From NCBI GenBank assembly GCA_902782955.1, contig CACZPD010000233.1, forward strand, positions 1-9,597: a DNA stretch of 9,597 bases. Direction: 5' to 3'. Both the position numbers and the translations under genes were made by a program. Below the pieces are notes generated by a model. It ran no database searches. It saw nothing but the letters and a program-made list of their open reading frames with translations, and was not told where the DNA came from. Shown here one piece after another: positions 1-6,709 of the stretch. How positions within the stretch are numbered: position 1 is the stretch's first letter; each line of letters opens with the position of its first letter. Source of the stretch: an uncultured Erysipelotrichaceae bacterium (GTDB taxonomy: Bacteria; Bacillota_I; Bacilli_A; Erysipelotrichales; Erysipelotrichaceae).

Positions 1-1
1 C

Positions 2-1156
2 GTATTCGGCGAATTCAACGTTGAATACCTCGGACCGATCGACGGTCATAACCTGCGTGACCTGATCCAGAGCATGCAGACGGCAAAACTGCATGAAGGA
101 CCGATCGTCCTGCATGTCATCACGCAGAAGGGGAAGGGATATCTTCCGTGTGAAGCGGACCGCGAGGGCAGCTGGCACAGCGTCGGCGCCTTCAACATTA
201 CGACCGGGGAAGCGCTGCATCATATACCCGAAGGTTATATCACCTGGTCACAGCTGATGAGCGACAACGTTCTGAAACTGGCGGATGAAAATGAGGATAT
301 CGTTGCTCTTACACCTGCCATGATGAAGGGAAGCGCGCTGCATCACTTTTTCGCGAAATACCCGGAGCGCAGTTTTGACTGCGGCATTGCCGAAGAACAT
401 GCCGCGACGATGGCAGCCGGACTTGCCGTTGCAGGCAAACGTCCTTATCTGACCATTTACAGTTCTTTCCTGCAGAGAGCATATGACCAGATCAATCACG
501 ATATATGCCGTATGGACCTGCCGGTTGTGATCGGTATTGACCGGTGCGGCCTGGTCGGGGAAGACGGTGAGACGCATCACGGCGTCTTTGATCCGGGTAT
601 TCTTTCGGGACTTCCCAATCTGATCATTGCCCAGCCGAAGGATGCAGACGAAGCCGGTGATCTCCTGTATACCGCTTTTCATCAGAAGCATCCGTTTGCC
701 ATCCGTTTCCCGAAAGGAACGATCCGGACGGGTACACGTGAAATGCAGGAAGTTCCAATCGGTTCCTGGACCATCCATCATGACGCGCCGGAGAACAAGG
801 TCATAGTGCTGACGTATGGTGAAGATGTGGAACGTATACTGGACAAGGTTACGGTGAACAGCATGCCTGTTACCGTTGTAAACTGCCGTTTCCTGAAGCC
901 GCTGGATGAACAGATGATGCGTGAACTGTGCGCAAGGAATCTGCCGATGATCGCATATGAATCCGATATGAAGATCAACGGGCTCGGTGCCGGCATCCTG
1001 TCATTATGCAATGACTGCGGACTTGAAATTTCTCTTACAAGATTCGCGTTTCCTGACGAATATATTCAGCAGGGAGGCAGCAACCAGCTGCGCCGTGAGA
1101 TGCATACGGACCTCATGAGCCTGATGGAAAAGATCGAGGAACTGATTAAGAAATAG
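2..1156 (+). CDS. dxs: 1-deoxy-D-xylulose-5-phosphate synthase, C-terminal part (5' end outside window)
   Basis: This thiamine-diphosphate enzyme condenses pyruvate with glyceraldehyde 3-phosphate to make DXP, the first step of the MEP isoprenoid pathway, and it is cytosolic. The frame is already open at base 2 and shows the family motif YLGPIDGHN just before the first in-frame ATG at 74, so that ATG is internal and the gene is truncated by the window edge. About 384 residues are visible of a family length near 620. Recognisable parts are the KGKGY segment, the pyrimidine-domain motif GIAEEHA (the Glu codon at 392-394 corresponds to the catalytic Glu that activates the cofactor; most relatives read EQH), YSSFLQRAYDQ, GIDRCGLVGEDGETHHG, and the transketolase C-terminal domain from about base 790 on. 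It stops with TAG one base before recN. The tlyA, nadK and argR genes often found between dxs and recN in Bacillota are absent here. Confidence 0.97.
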   Translation, partial: VFGEFNVEYLGPIDGHNLRDLIQSMQTAKLHEGPIVLHVITQKGKGYLPCEADREGSWHSVGAFNITTGEALHHIPEGYITWSQLMSDNVLKLADENEDIVALTPAMMKGSALHHFFAKYPERSFDCGIAEEHAATMAAGLAVAGKRPYLTIYSSFLQRAYDQINHDICRMDLPVVIGIDRCGLVGEDGETHHGVFDPGILSGLPNLIIAQPKDADEAGDLLYTAFHQKHPFAIRFPKGTIRTGTREMQEVPIGSWTIHHDAPENKVIVLTYGEDVERILDKVTVNSMPVTVVNCRFLKPLDEQMMRELCARNLPMIAYESDMKINGLGAGILSLCNDCGLEISLTRFAFPDEYIQQGGSNQLRREMHTDLMSLMEKIEELIKK

Positions 1157-1157
1157 A

Positions 1158-2801
1158 ATGATCAAGACACTGTATATTAAAAACTTTATTCTGATCGATG
1201 AACTTACGCTGGATTTTCAAAAGGGATTCAGCGCTTTTACCGGTGAGACCGGCGCGGGAAAATCCATCATGATCGATGCCATCTCCCTGCTGGGACACGG
1301 AAGGGCGGGAAGCTCCTATGTCATGAAGGGCAAAGACAAGGCAGTCATCGAAGCTACATTTGATATATCTTCTGACGGCCATGCGAAAAAAGTGCTGGAA
1401 GAAGCCGGTCTGGATGTGAATGAAGAGATCACCTGCACAAGGGAGATCTTTGCGGGCGGAAAGTCCGGTGCCCGGATCGACCGCCGCGTCGTGACTCTGT
1501 CACTTGTGCAGGATTGTCTGCGCGACCAGATCGATATACACGGACAGCGGGATAATGCCTATCTCCTGAATCCTTCTTCACATATCCGCCTGCTTGACAG
1601 ATATATGAAGAAAGATGACATCAGGGAAAAGACAGCTGATCTTTACCGCACATATGACGCCCTCGTGAAGGAAAAACAGGTCCTCCTGGAAGAAACCTAC
1701 AATGAAAGCGATCTGGATTATTTCCGCTATCAGATCTCGGAAATCGAATCCGCGCATCTTACGTCCGGAGAAGACAGGGAACTGGAAGAGAAGGAAAAGC
1801 AGTACCGCTCATTCCGGAATTCCATGGAAAAATATCACAGCCTGTTCTCCCTGTATGATGATGAATTGTCGGGACCGCTGTATGAGCTCAATAAACGCGC
1901 CCAGGCGCTTCCGGATGAAAAGAAGGTCAATAACCTGCAGTCTGTCATCAATGACGCGTATTACGCGATTACGGACGCCGTGGATGAACTCAGGCATCTG
2001 ACGTCGGCTTTTGACATGTCTGAGGAAGAGATCAATGAAATGGAGGAACGTCTTTTCCTCCTGCAGAAAATGAAGCGCAGATACGGCGGTACGATAGAAG
2101 AGATCCTTTCCAAAAAAGCGGAACTTGAGAAAAAAGTACATGCCTGGGACCACCGGAAAGAAGTCCTTGATGAACTGGAAGGCAGGATCCGTGCGGCATA
2201 TAAAACTTATGAAAAAGCTGCCCTTACACTGCGTGCTGAAAGGAAGAAGGCGGCGGTCAGACTGGACCGCGAAATCGCTGAACAGCTGAAAGACCTCATG
2301 CTGGAAAACGCCGTGTTCGTAACAGACATACAGGAAGGAACACCTTCCGAAAAAGGTCTTGATACCGTGGAATTCCGTGTCAGTATGAACAAAGGGGAAA
2401 GCCCCCGTCCGCTGATCAAAACGGCCAGCGGCGGTGAGATCAGCCGCCTGATGCTGGGACTGAAAGAAATATTTACCCGTCTGCAGGGGATCCATACGGT
2501 CATCTTTGATGAAATCGATACCGGTGTCTCCGGACCGGTCGCCACTGCGATCGGCAGGAAGATGCTGGCGCTTTCGAAAGACTGCCAGGTATTTGCTGTT
2601 ACACATCTGGCGCCTGTTGCGGCATGTGCGGACACGCACTATCTGGTGTATAAGACAACCGATGAAGACAGTACAAGAACGGCTGTCAGGAAACTGAACC
2701 GTGAAGAAACCATTGAACAGCTTGCCCTGATCGCAAGTTCTGAGATCACTGAAAGTTCTGTCAAAGCGGCGCAGGAACTGTATGAAAGGAACCGGGGCTG
2801 A
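1158..2801 (+). CDS. recN: DNA repair protein RecN (SMC-like ATPase)
   Basis: RecN is an SMC-family ATPase that acts early in recombinational repair of double-strand breaks on the nucleoid. The 547 residues are close to the family norm of about 550-570. The N-terminal half-ATPase has the Walker A motif GETGAGKS (29-36) and a Q-loop Gln in IHGQRDN (130). Residues about 150-370 form the charged, helical coiled-coil arm. The C-terminal half has the ABC signature TASGGE (422-427), Walker B VIFDEIDTG (448-456) and the H-loop His483. After that His it reads LAPVAA where RecN proteins usually read LPQVAA or LPQIAA. The ATG follows the dxs TAG by one base, and the nearest purine-rich stretch (GAGGA, 1136-1140) is 17 nt upstream, so translation may depend on termination-reinitiation from dxs. 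Its TGA overlaps the dinB ATG by one base. Confidence 0.97.
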   Translation: MIKTLYIKNFILIDELTLDFQKGFSAFTGETGAGKSIMIDAISLLGHGRAGSSYVMKGKDKAVIEATFDISSDGHAKKVLEEAGLDVNEEITCTREIFAGGKSGARIDRRVVTLSLVQDCLRDQIDIHGQRDNAYLLNPSSHIRLLDRYMKKDDIREKTADLYRTYDALVKEKQVLLEETYNESDLDYFRYQISEIESAHLTSGEDRELEEKEKQYRSFRNSMEKYHSLFSLYDDELSGPLYELNKRAQALPDEKKVNNLQSVINDAYYAITDAVDELRHLTSAFDMSEEEINEMEERLFLLQKMKRRYGGTIEEILSKKAELEKKVHAWDHRKEVLDELEGRIRAAYKTYEKAALTLRAERKKAAVRLDREIAEQLKDLMLENAVFVTDIQEGTPSEKGLDTVEFRVSMNKGESPRPLIKTASGGEISRLMLGLKEIFTRLQGIHTVIFDEIDTGVSGPVATAIGRKMLALSKDCQVFAVTHLAPVAACADTHYLVYKTTDEDSTRTAVRKLNREETIEQLALIASSEITESSVKAAQELYERNRG

Positions 2802-3991
2802 TGGCTGCTGTATACTTTCATATTGACCTGAACGCTTTTTTTGCGAATGCGGAGATCCTGCTGGATCCTTCCCTGAAAGGGAAACCGGTCGCTGTATCCG
2901 GAACGACGAGAAGATCTGTCGTTTCCACAGCCAGCTATGAAGCCAGGGCGTTTGGAGTACATTCCGCCATGCCCATATCGGAAGCGGAAAAACTCTGTCC
3001 CTCCCTCGTGATCGTGCAGGGGCATTATCACTGGTACGGGGAGCTTTCGAGGCAGTTTATGGACATTGTCAGGCGTTATTCATCATCGGTCGAACAGGCT
3101 TCCATCGATGAGTGTTACGCTGATGTGACGGAAGAAATCCGCAGGTATAAAAGACCGCTGGACCTGGCATGGCGGATCCAGAAAGAAATACTGGATGAAA
3201 CCGGGCTTCCCTGCAGTATCGGCGTCGGACCGAATATGTTTCTTGCCAAGATGGCAAGTGATATGAAAAAACCGATGGGCATTACCGTCCTGCGTATCCG
3301 GGATGTCAGGGAAAAGATGTGGCCTCTCGATATCGGGGAGATGCGGGGTGTCGGAAAGAAGACAGTACCGTATCTGAAAGAACTCGGCATCCGTACGATC
3401 GGTGATCTGGCTGTATATAAAGATCTGAATGAACTGCGTGCCGTACTGGGCAAAAATACGGAAGAGATGATACGGAAGGCAAACGGATATGATGACCGTC
3501 GTATCGTCAGTGAATACGATGCCAAGTCCATGGGTGTTTCCGAAACACTGCTGGAAGATGTCACGGATTATGATGAGATACGCGGACTGTTCCGCACGCT
3601 TTCGCGGAAACTGTCTGCGCGTATGAAAGAAGACAGGAAAATGGGATATCTCCTGTCCATCCGGATCCGGTATCACGATTTCCGCAATACCGACCGGTCT
3701 GCCCGGCAGGACAAGCCGGTATGGAAAGCGGATGATCTGTTTGTCGGCGCGATGTCTTTGTTCGATGACAACTGGGAAGATGAACCTGTCCGGCTTCTCG
3801 GCATCAGTGTCAGTGATTTTGTGAGTGAGAATGCGCTTCATGATCAGATGAGCCTGTTTACGGAAGTGCAGGAAAAGGAAGATATTCAGTCAGTCCTGGA
3901 TGATCTCAACCGCATGACAGGCGGGAAGAATTTCATGAAGGCAAGCAGGCTGCTGGAGAAAAAGAAAAATGAAACTGCGGAAAGCGCTTGA
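2801..3991 (+). CDS. dinB: DNA polymerase IV (Y-family translesion polymerase)
   Basis: A Y-family DNA polymerase that copies past damaged template bases with low fidelity. The 396 residues start with FHIDLNAFFANAE, which supplies the metal-binding Asp9 and the likely steric-gate Phe14. The second catalytic pair is Asp103-Glu104 in SIDECYAD. The helix-hairpin-helix thumb lies around MRGVGKKTVPYLKELGI (181-197), followed by a little-finger domain from about 240. QMSLF (349-353) matches the beta-clamp binding consensus QxSLF/QLxLF. It is followed by a further 43-residue tail, whereas in E. coli Pol IV the clamp motif is the extreme C terminus. The ATG overlaps the recN stop (TGATG) and has an AAAGGA ribosome site at 2785-2790. 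The 3' end overlaps the recombinase gene by 23 nt, so recN, dinB and the recombinase are probably co-expressed. No SOS operator is visible immediately upstream because that stretch is coding. Confidence 0.96.
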   Translation: MAAVYFHIDLNAFFANAEILLDPSLKGKPVAVSGTTRRSVVSTASYEARAFGVHSAMPISEAEKLCPSLVIVQGHYHWYGELSRQFMDIVRRYSSSVEQASIDECYADVTEEIRRYKRPLDLAWRIQKEILDETGLPCSIGVGPNMFLAKMASDMKKPMGITVLRIRDVREKMWPLDIGEMRGVGKKTVPYLKELGIRTIGDLAVYKDLNELRAVLGKNTEEMIRKANGYDDRRIVSEYDAKSMGVSETLLEDVTDYDEIRGLFRTLSRKLSARMKEDRKMGYLLSIRIRYHDFRNTDRSARQDKPVWKADDLFVGAMSLFDDNWEDEPVRLLGISVSDFVSENALHDQMSLFTEVQEKEDIQSVLDDLNRMTGGKNFMKASRLLEKKKNETAESA

Positions 3992-4889
3992 TGCATACAT
4001 CGTCAATATCACCGTCAATGAAAACCGTTCACCGCGTACGGTCTCTTCATACCGCAGTGATCTGGAACAATATACCGCCTGGCTGGAAGAGCAGGGGATC
4101 AGGGATACCGGAAAGATCACCGGCAGCCTGATCGAGTCGTTTATCGTATCCGAAGGACAGGAAAAGGAATCTTCAAGCACCGCGCGCATGGCTGCGGCTG
4201 TCCGCTCATTCCACCATTATCTGGCTTTTATGCATGATGAAAAAGACCCCAGCCTGAACCTGTCGGTCCATCACGGCGTAAACAGCCTGCCGGTCTACTG
4301 CACACAGGATGAGATCAGACGGCTGATGGAATCTTTCGATCATACGGATCCGGAACAGGTCCTGGACCACGCGCTCCTGGAAACGATCTACAGCTGCGGC
4401 CTGCGGGTATCCGAAGTGACTTCCCTGACAGTCAACCGTGTTGATCTTGTCAGCGGAAAGATCCGCGTGCTCGGAAAAGGGGACAAGGAAAGGCTGATCC
4501 CGGTCGCGTCCGGTTCCGTCCCGGTCATAAAGGAATATTACGATATCGTGCGTCCGGTCTGGCTCAAGAAAAAGACACAGCTGTTTTTCATCAACCGGTT
4601 CGGCCGGCGGGTGACGGAAAAACATATACAGGAGCTTCTGCAGCGGAAATGCATGGAGCTCGGATTTGACAAACATATCACACCGCATAAGCTGAGACAT
4701 TCCTATGCGACACATATGCTGCAGGGCGGCGCGGATCTCAGAAGCATCCAGGAAATGCTGGGTCATTCCAATATCCAGACGACTGAGATCTACACCCATG
4801 TGCAGAACAGACAGCTTTACGAGGCATATCAGAAATTCCATCCGGGCAGTCTGGATGATGAAGATGATATTGATGACAGGAACGGGTGA
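3969..4889 (+). CDS. xerD: Tyrosine site-specific recombinase, XerC/XerD type
   Basis: A tyrosine recombinase most like XerD, which resolves chromosome dimers at dif during cell division. The 306 residues carry an N-terminal SAM-like core-binding domain (about 1-100, with the typical N-terminal segment NENRSPRTVSSYRSDLEQY) and a catalytic domain with the full set of active-site residues: Arg146 (GLRVSE), Lys170 (GKGDKER), His240 and Arg243 (TPHKLRHS), His266 (MLGHSNIQ) and the nucleophile Tyr275 (EIYTH). The length matches a housekeeping Xer rather than a phage integrase, and there is no adjacent excisionase or attachment-site signal. The start overlaps dinB by 23 nt, with a GGAG at 3955-3958 ten bases upstream. 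The protein ends in an acidic tail (SLDDEDDIDD, 294-303) not typical of E. coli XerD. XerC versus XerD cannot be settled from one copy. The symbol is the best match and is less certain than the family. Confidence 0.9.
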   Translation: MKLRKALDAYIVNITVNENRSPRTVSSYRSDLEQYTAWLEEQGIRDTGKITGSLIESFIVSEGQEKESSSTARMAAAVRSFHHYLAFMHDEKDPSLNLSVHHGVNSLPVYCTQDEIRRLMESFDHTDPEQVLDHALLETIYSCGLRVSEVTSLTVNRVDLVSGKIRVLGKGDKERLIPVASGSVPVIKEYYDIVRPVWLKKKTQLFFINRFGRRVTEKHIQELLQRKCMELGFDKHITPHKLRHSYATHMLQGGADLRSIQEMLGHSNIQTTEIYTHVQNRQLYEAYQKFHPGSLDDEDDIDDRNG

Positions 4890-4909
4890 CCCCCTGAAAG
4901 GAAAAGAAT

Positions 4910-5974
4910 ATGGCATATCGTTACACAGATTATATTCACGAAGCGGACCAGGCGGCTCTGGAAGCGCTGAAAGGCATTCCCGGTTTTACGCAGATCCTGA
5001 AAGCTTTCATGAAAGACTGGAGTGAGAGACAGAGCAGATTAAGGAATATCTCTTCCTATATCCGGATCGATGAGAACCAGCTCCCGCAGTATTATCATCT
5101 TCTGCCTCCTATCTGTGAGAAACTCGGCATTGAAGTGCCTGAGCTGTATCTCATGCTCGATGTAAGGCCGAACGCATTTACTTCAGGCGAGACAAAACCG
5201 TATATAGTCCTTACATCAGGTCTTCTGGAAACACTGCCGGAAGAACTGATCCCGACGATCCTGGCGCATGAATGCGGACATATCGCCTGCCACCATGTGC
5301 TTTACAGGACGATGGGTACCATACTGATCTCCGGCACTGCCGGTTCTCTGAGCCGTCTGCCGTTCGGTTCGCTGATCACACTGCCCCTGCAGGTTTCCTT
5401 TTTCTACTGGATGCGCTGCAGTGAATACTCCGCTGACCGCGCTGCTGTGTTATGTGACGGTTCGGCTGACAAGATGGCTGAAGTCTGCATGCGTCTTGCA
5501 GGATTTGACAAGGATATTGCAGGGCAGATGAATATGGATGCTTTTCTGGAACAGGCAAAGGAATACAGGAAGATCACTTCCGAAAACAAATGGGATAAAA
5601 CACTGGAATTCTACCTGCTGTCCAACGCGACACATCCCCTGACAGCTGTGCGTGCCCTGGAATGCACGGAATGGGTGAAAACGCACCAGTTCCGTGAAAT
5701 CCTTGCGGGAACATACGTACCGGAAAAGAAAGCAGCTGCGCCGGCAAAGCCGATCATCGATATCAATGAGATCCGCAGGAAGATCCTGCATGAACCTGAG
5801 AAAAAGGAAAAGATCTGCCCGGCATGCGGAAAGGCAAATGATCCTGATTCCATGTTCTGCCAGAACTGCGGCCATCCGCTTTCCACGCAGATCAGGCATT
5901 GTCCTGCCTGCGGGAAGGAACTGGAAGGTGACGAACAGTTCTGTCCGCACTGCGGCAGGGAAATAAAAAAATAA
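4910..5974 (+). CDS. M48-family zinc metalloprotease with C-terminal double zinc ribbon
   Basis: A predicted zinc endopeptidase of the M48 (HtpX/Ste24-like) family. The catalytic motif HECGH (120-124) supplies two zinc ligands and the general base. EYSADR (172-177) supplies the third ligand Glu172. THPLTAVR (241-248) matches the conserved THPxxxxR element of the family. Unlike HtpX it has no N-terminal membrane segments. Only residues 133-168, between the HExxH motif and the Glu, are hydrophobic, which may form a membrane-dipping hairpin. The C terminus carries two CxxC-x(10)-CxxC units: Cys303/306/317/320 and Cys331/334/345/348, a double zinc ribbon probably used for binding a partner or nucleic acid. 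A linker of about 30 residues rich in Ala, Pro and Lys separates the parts. It follows the recombinase gene by 20 nt with a GAAAGG ribosome site (4896-4901). The substrate is unknown; a role in protein quality control is an inference. Confidence 0.88.
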   Translation: MAYRYTDYIHEADQAALEALKGIPGFTQILKAFMKDWSERQSRLRNISSYIRIDENQLPQYYHLLPPICEKLGIEVPELYLMLDVRPNAFTSGETKPYIVLTSGLLETLPEELIPTILAHECGHIACHHVLYRTMGTILISGTAGSLSRLPFGSLITLPLQVSFFYWMRCSEYSADRAAVLCDGSADKMAEVCMRLAGFDKDIAGQMNMDAFLEQAKEYRKITSENKWDKTLEFYLLSNATHPLTAVRALECTEWVKTHQFREILAGTYVPEKKAAAPAKPIIDINEIRRKILHEPEKKEKICPACGKANDPDSMFCQNCGHPLSTQIRHCPACGKELEGDEQFCPHCGREIKK

Positions 5975-5990
5975 ACTCTTTATCATAAAA

Positions 5991-6036
5991 TTCATATTTT
6001 TCAAGTATTGGATTTAAATTCTTTTTGATTATCATT
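5991..6036 (+). promoter_or_regulatory. Possible promoter for the small gene, weak
   Basis: The AT-rich stretch between the protease stop and the small gene holds two imperfect sigma-70/SigA-type pairs. One is TTCATA (5991-5996) with TAAATT (6015-6020), 18 nt apart. The other is TTGGAT (6008-6013) with TATCAT (6030-6035), 16 nt apart. The second has the better -10 box but would start RNA about where the Shine-Dalgarno sequence begins. In DNA this AT-rich such matches occur by chance, so this is tentative. No convincing terminator hairpin lies between the protease gene and this point; only short A/T hairpins are present near 5971-5983 and 5987-6000. Read-through from the upstream operon is therefore equally possible. 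Confidence 0.22.
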
Positions 6037-6056
6037 TCAAAAGGGAGGGATAGAGA

Positions 6057-6179
6057 GTGAGGAAAGCTATGTACGAGAAAGAAGACCAGGAGATCAAACT
6101 GGAATTATTGGATATCCCTTCAAGAAGTACATTATCCCTGGAGGAAATGCAGGAAATTATAACGGAATTACGGCTGTAA
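6057..6179 (+). CDS. Small protein of unknown function, 40 aa (predicted)
   Basis: An open frame of 40 codons starts with GTG at 6057, seven bases after the strong ribosome binding site GGGAGGG (6043-6049), and ends with TAA at 6177-6179. An in-frame ATG at 6069 would give 36 residues but sits 19 nt from the Shine-Dalgarno sequence, so GTG is preferred. The product is charged and acidic overall (about 10 Asp/Glu against 6 Lys/Arg). It has no hydrophobic segment and no Cys or His. It reads as two short helices, about 5-18 and 27-39, separated by an IPSRST turn. I do not recognise the family. The terminator starts inside its stop codon, so it is either the last gene of the upstream operon or a single-gene unit. 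The strong ribosome site and the tight fit to the terminator are the main reasons to think it real. A leader peptide or chance ORF remains possible. Confidence 0.55.
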   Translation: MRKAMYEKEDQEIKLELLDIPSRSTLSLEEMQEIITELRL

Positions 6180-6212
6180 AACGGAAATAACGGTTTTACC
6201 GGCCGTTTTTTT
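6178..6212 (+). terminator. Rho-independent terminator after the 40-aa gene
   Basis: AAAACGG (6178-6184) pairs with CCGTTTT (6203-6209). Inside it, CGG (6191-6193) pairs with CCG (6199-6201) around the loop TTTTA. The structure ends in a run of seven T (6206-6212). The first arm overlaps the TAA stop of the small gene, and the A-rich 5' arm could in principle also work for a transcript on the opposite strand, but no gene points that way. An alternative shorter fold pairs AACGG (6189-6193) with CCGTT (6203-6207). It ends the transcript of region 1 and/or the small gene. Confidence 0.75.
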
Positions 6213-6219
6213 ATATAAT
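6191..6219 (+). promoter_or_regulatory. Candidate SigA-type promoter for the HD hydrolase/MoxR/DUF58 operon
   Basis: TATAAT (6214-6219) is a perfect -10 consensus about 30 nt upstream of the HD hydrolase start, giving a predicted RNA start near 6226 and a leader of about 20 nt with GGAG at 6235-6238. The position 17 nt upstream holds CGGTTT (6191-6196), which is a poor -35 box, and there is no TGn extension. The -35 region therefore lies within the terminator hairpin of the upstream unit. The call rests on the -10 box, the location after a terminator and the absence of any other gene start. Confidence 0.45.
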
Positions 6220-6247
6220 AGTAAGTAGAAAAACGGAGACATATAAT

Positions 6248-6709
6248 ATGATCTGGGAAGCACTGCAAATAGCATATAATGCGCATCATGACCAGCTGGA
6301 CAAAGGCGGTAATGCCTATTTTCTGCATCCGGTTTTTGTTGCGCTGCAGATGGATACGGAAGAAGAAAAAATAACCGCGATCCTGCATGACGTGATCGAA
6401 GACACCGATATTACCCTTGATGATCTGAAGCGACAGGGATTCTCAGAGAATGTCCTTGCGGCAGTTGACGCGATGACTCACAGGGAAGGGGAGACGTATA
6501 TGGACTTTATCAAACGGCTCAGCGTCAATGAAATCGCCCGCCATGTAAAGATACAGGATATCCGCAACAATATGGACCTGTCGAGGATCCCGGAGCCTAC
6601 CAAAAAGGACTGGGAACGTATTGAAGTATACATGGAAGCACTGACTTATCTGGAAGAAAAAGACAATCTCACAGATGAACTGAAAGGATATACGGAGGAG
6701 GCAGAATGA
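6248..6709 (+). CDS. Small HD-domain hydrolase, RelA/SpoT-hydrolase (MESH1) type
   Basis: A stand-alone metal-dependent phosphohydrolase of 153 residues resembling the hydrolase half of RelA/SpoT proteins. The metal-binding set is His27 (FLHP), His47-Asp48 (ILHDVIEDT, which also has the Glu51-Asp52 pair seen in (p)ppGpp hydrolases) and Asp104 (KIQDIRNNM). No synthetase or TGS/ACT regulatory domain is present, as in small alarmone hydrolases such as MESH1. Members of this fold cleave the 3'-pyrophosphate of ppGpp, but some act on NADPH or other nucleotides, so the substrate here is an inference. It is the first gene after a terminator and a probable promoter, with GGAG at 6235-6238 nine bases before the ATG. 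Its TGA overlaps the MoxR ATG as ATGA, indicating translational coupling. It should not be annotated as a GTP pyrophosphokinase, because the synthetase domain is absent. Confidence 0.85.
   Translation: MIWEALQIAYNAHHDQLDKGGNAYFLHPVFVALQMDTEEEKITAILHDVIEDTDITLDDLKRQGFSENVLAAVDAMTHREGETYMDFIKRLSVNEIARHVKIQDIRNNMDLSRIPEPTKKDWERIEVYMEALTYLEEKDNLTDELKGYTEEAE

Noticed and set aside
248..781. Antisense ORF of 177 codons opposite dxs
   Set aside because: Shadow of dxs in the aligned reverse frame, with no support beyond being open.
1809..2639. Long antisense ORF of 276 codons opposite recN
   Set aside because: It is in the codon-aligned antisense frame, where stops correspond to the sense codons TTA, CTA and TCA. 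These are rare in recN, so the frame stays open by codon bias. There is no matching ribosome site, no recognisable domain, and a real gene lies opposite.
3083..3841. Antisense ORF of 252 codons opposite dinB
   Set aside because: Same codon-aligned antisense artefact. The sense strand carries an intact Pol IV with all active-site residues.
3969..4889. Recombinase as a mobile-element integrase
   Set aside because: Size, motifs and position inside a core repair operon fit a housekeeping Xer protein. No excisionase, phage gene, tRNA target or flanking repeats are seen.
4206..4916. Antisense ORF of 236 codons opposite the Xer recombinase
   Set aside because: Codon-aligned antisense frame kept open by rarity of TTA, CTA and TCA; no protein family features.
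5971..6000. Possible terminator after the M48 gene
   Set aside because: Only five-base-pair, all-A/T hairpins are present (5971-5983 and 5987-6000), too weak for a credible Rho-independent terminator.
5450..6004. Antisense ORF of 184 codons running from the intergenic region into the M48 gene
   Set aside because: It starts in AT-rich intergenic DNA but the body is a shadow of the zinc-ribbon and protease coding sequence; no family features.
6032..6388. Antisense ORF of 118 codons across the intergenic region and the HD hydrolase start
   Set aside because: It would run through the terminator and opposite both the small gene and the HD hydrolase. The translated sequence looks like reverse-complement noise.
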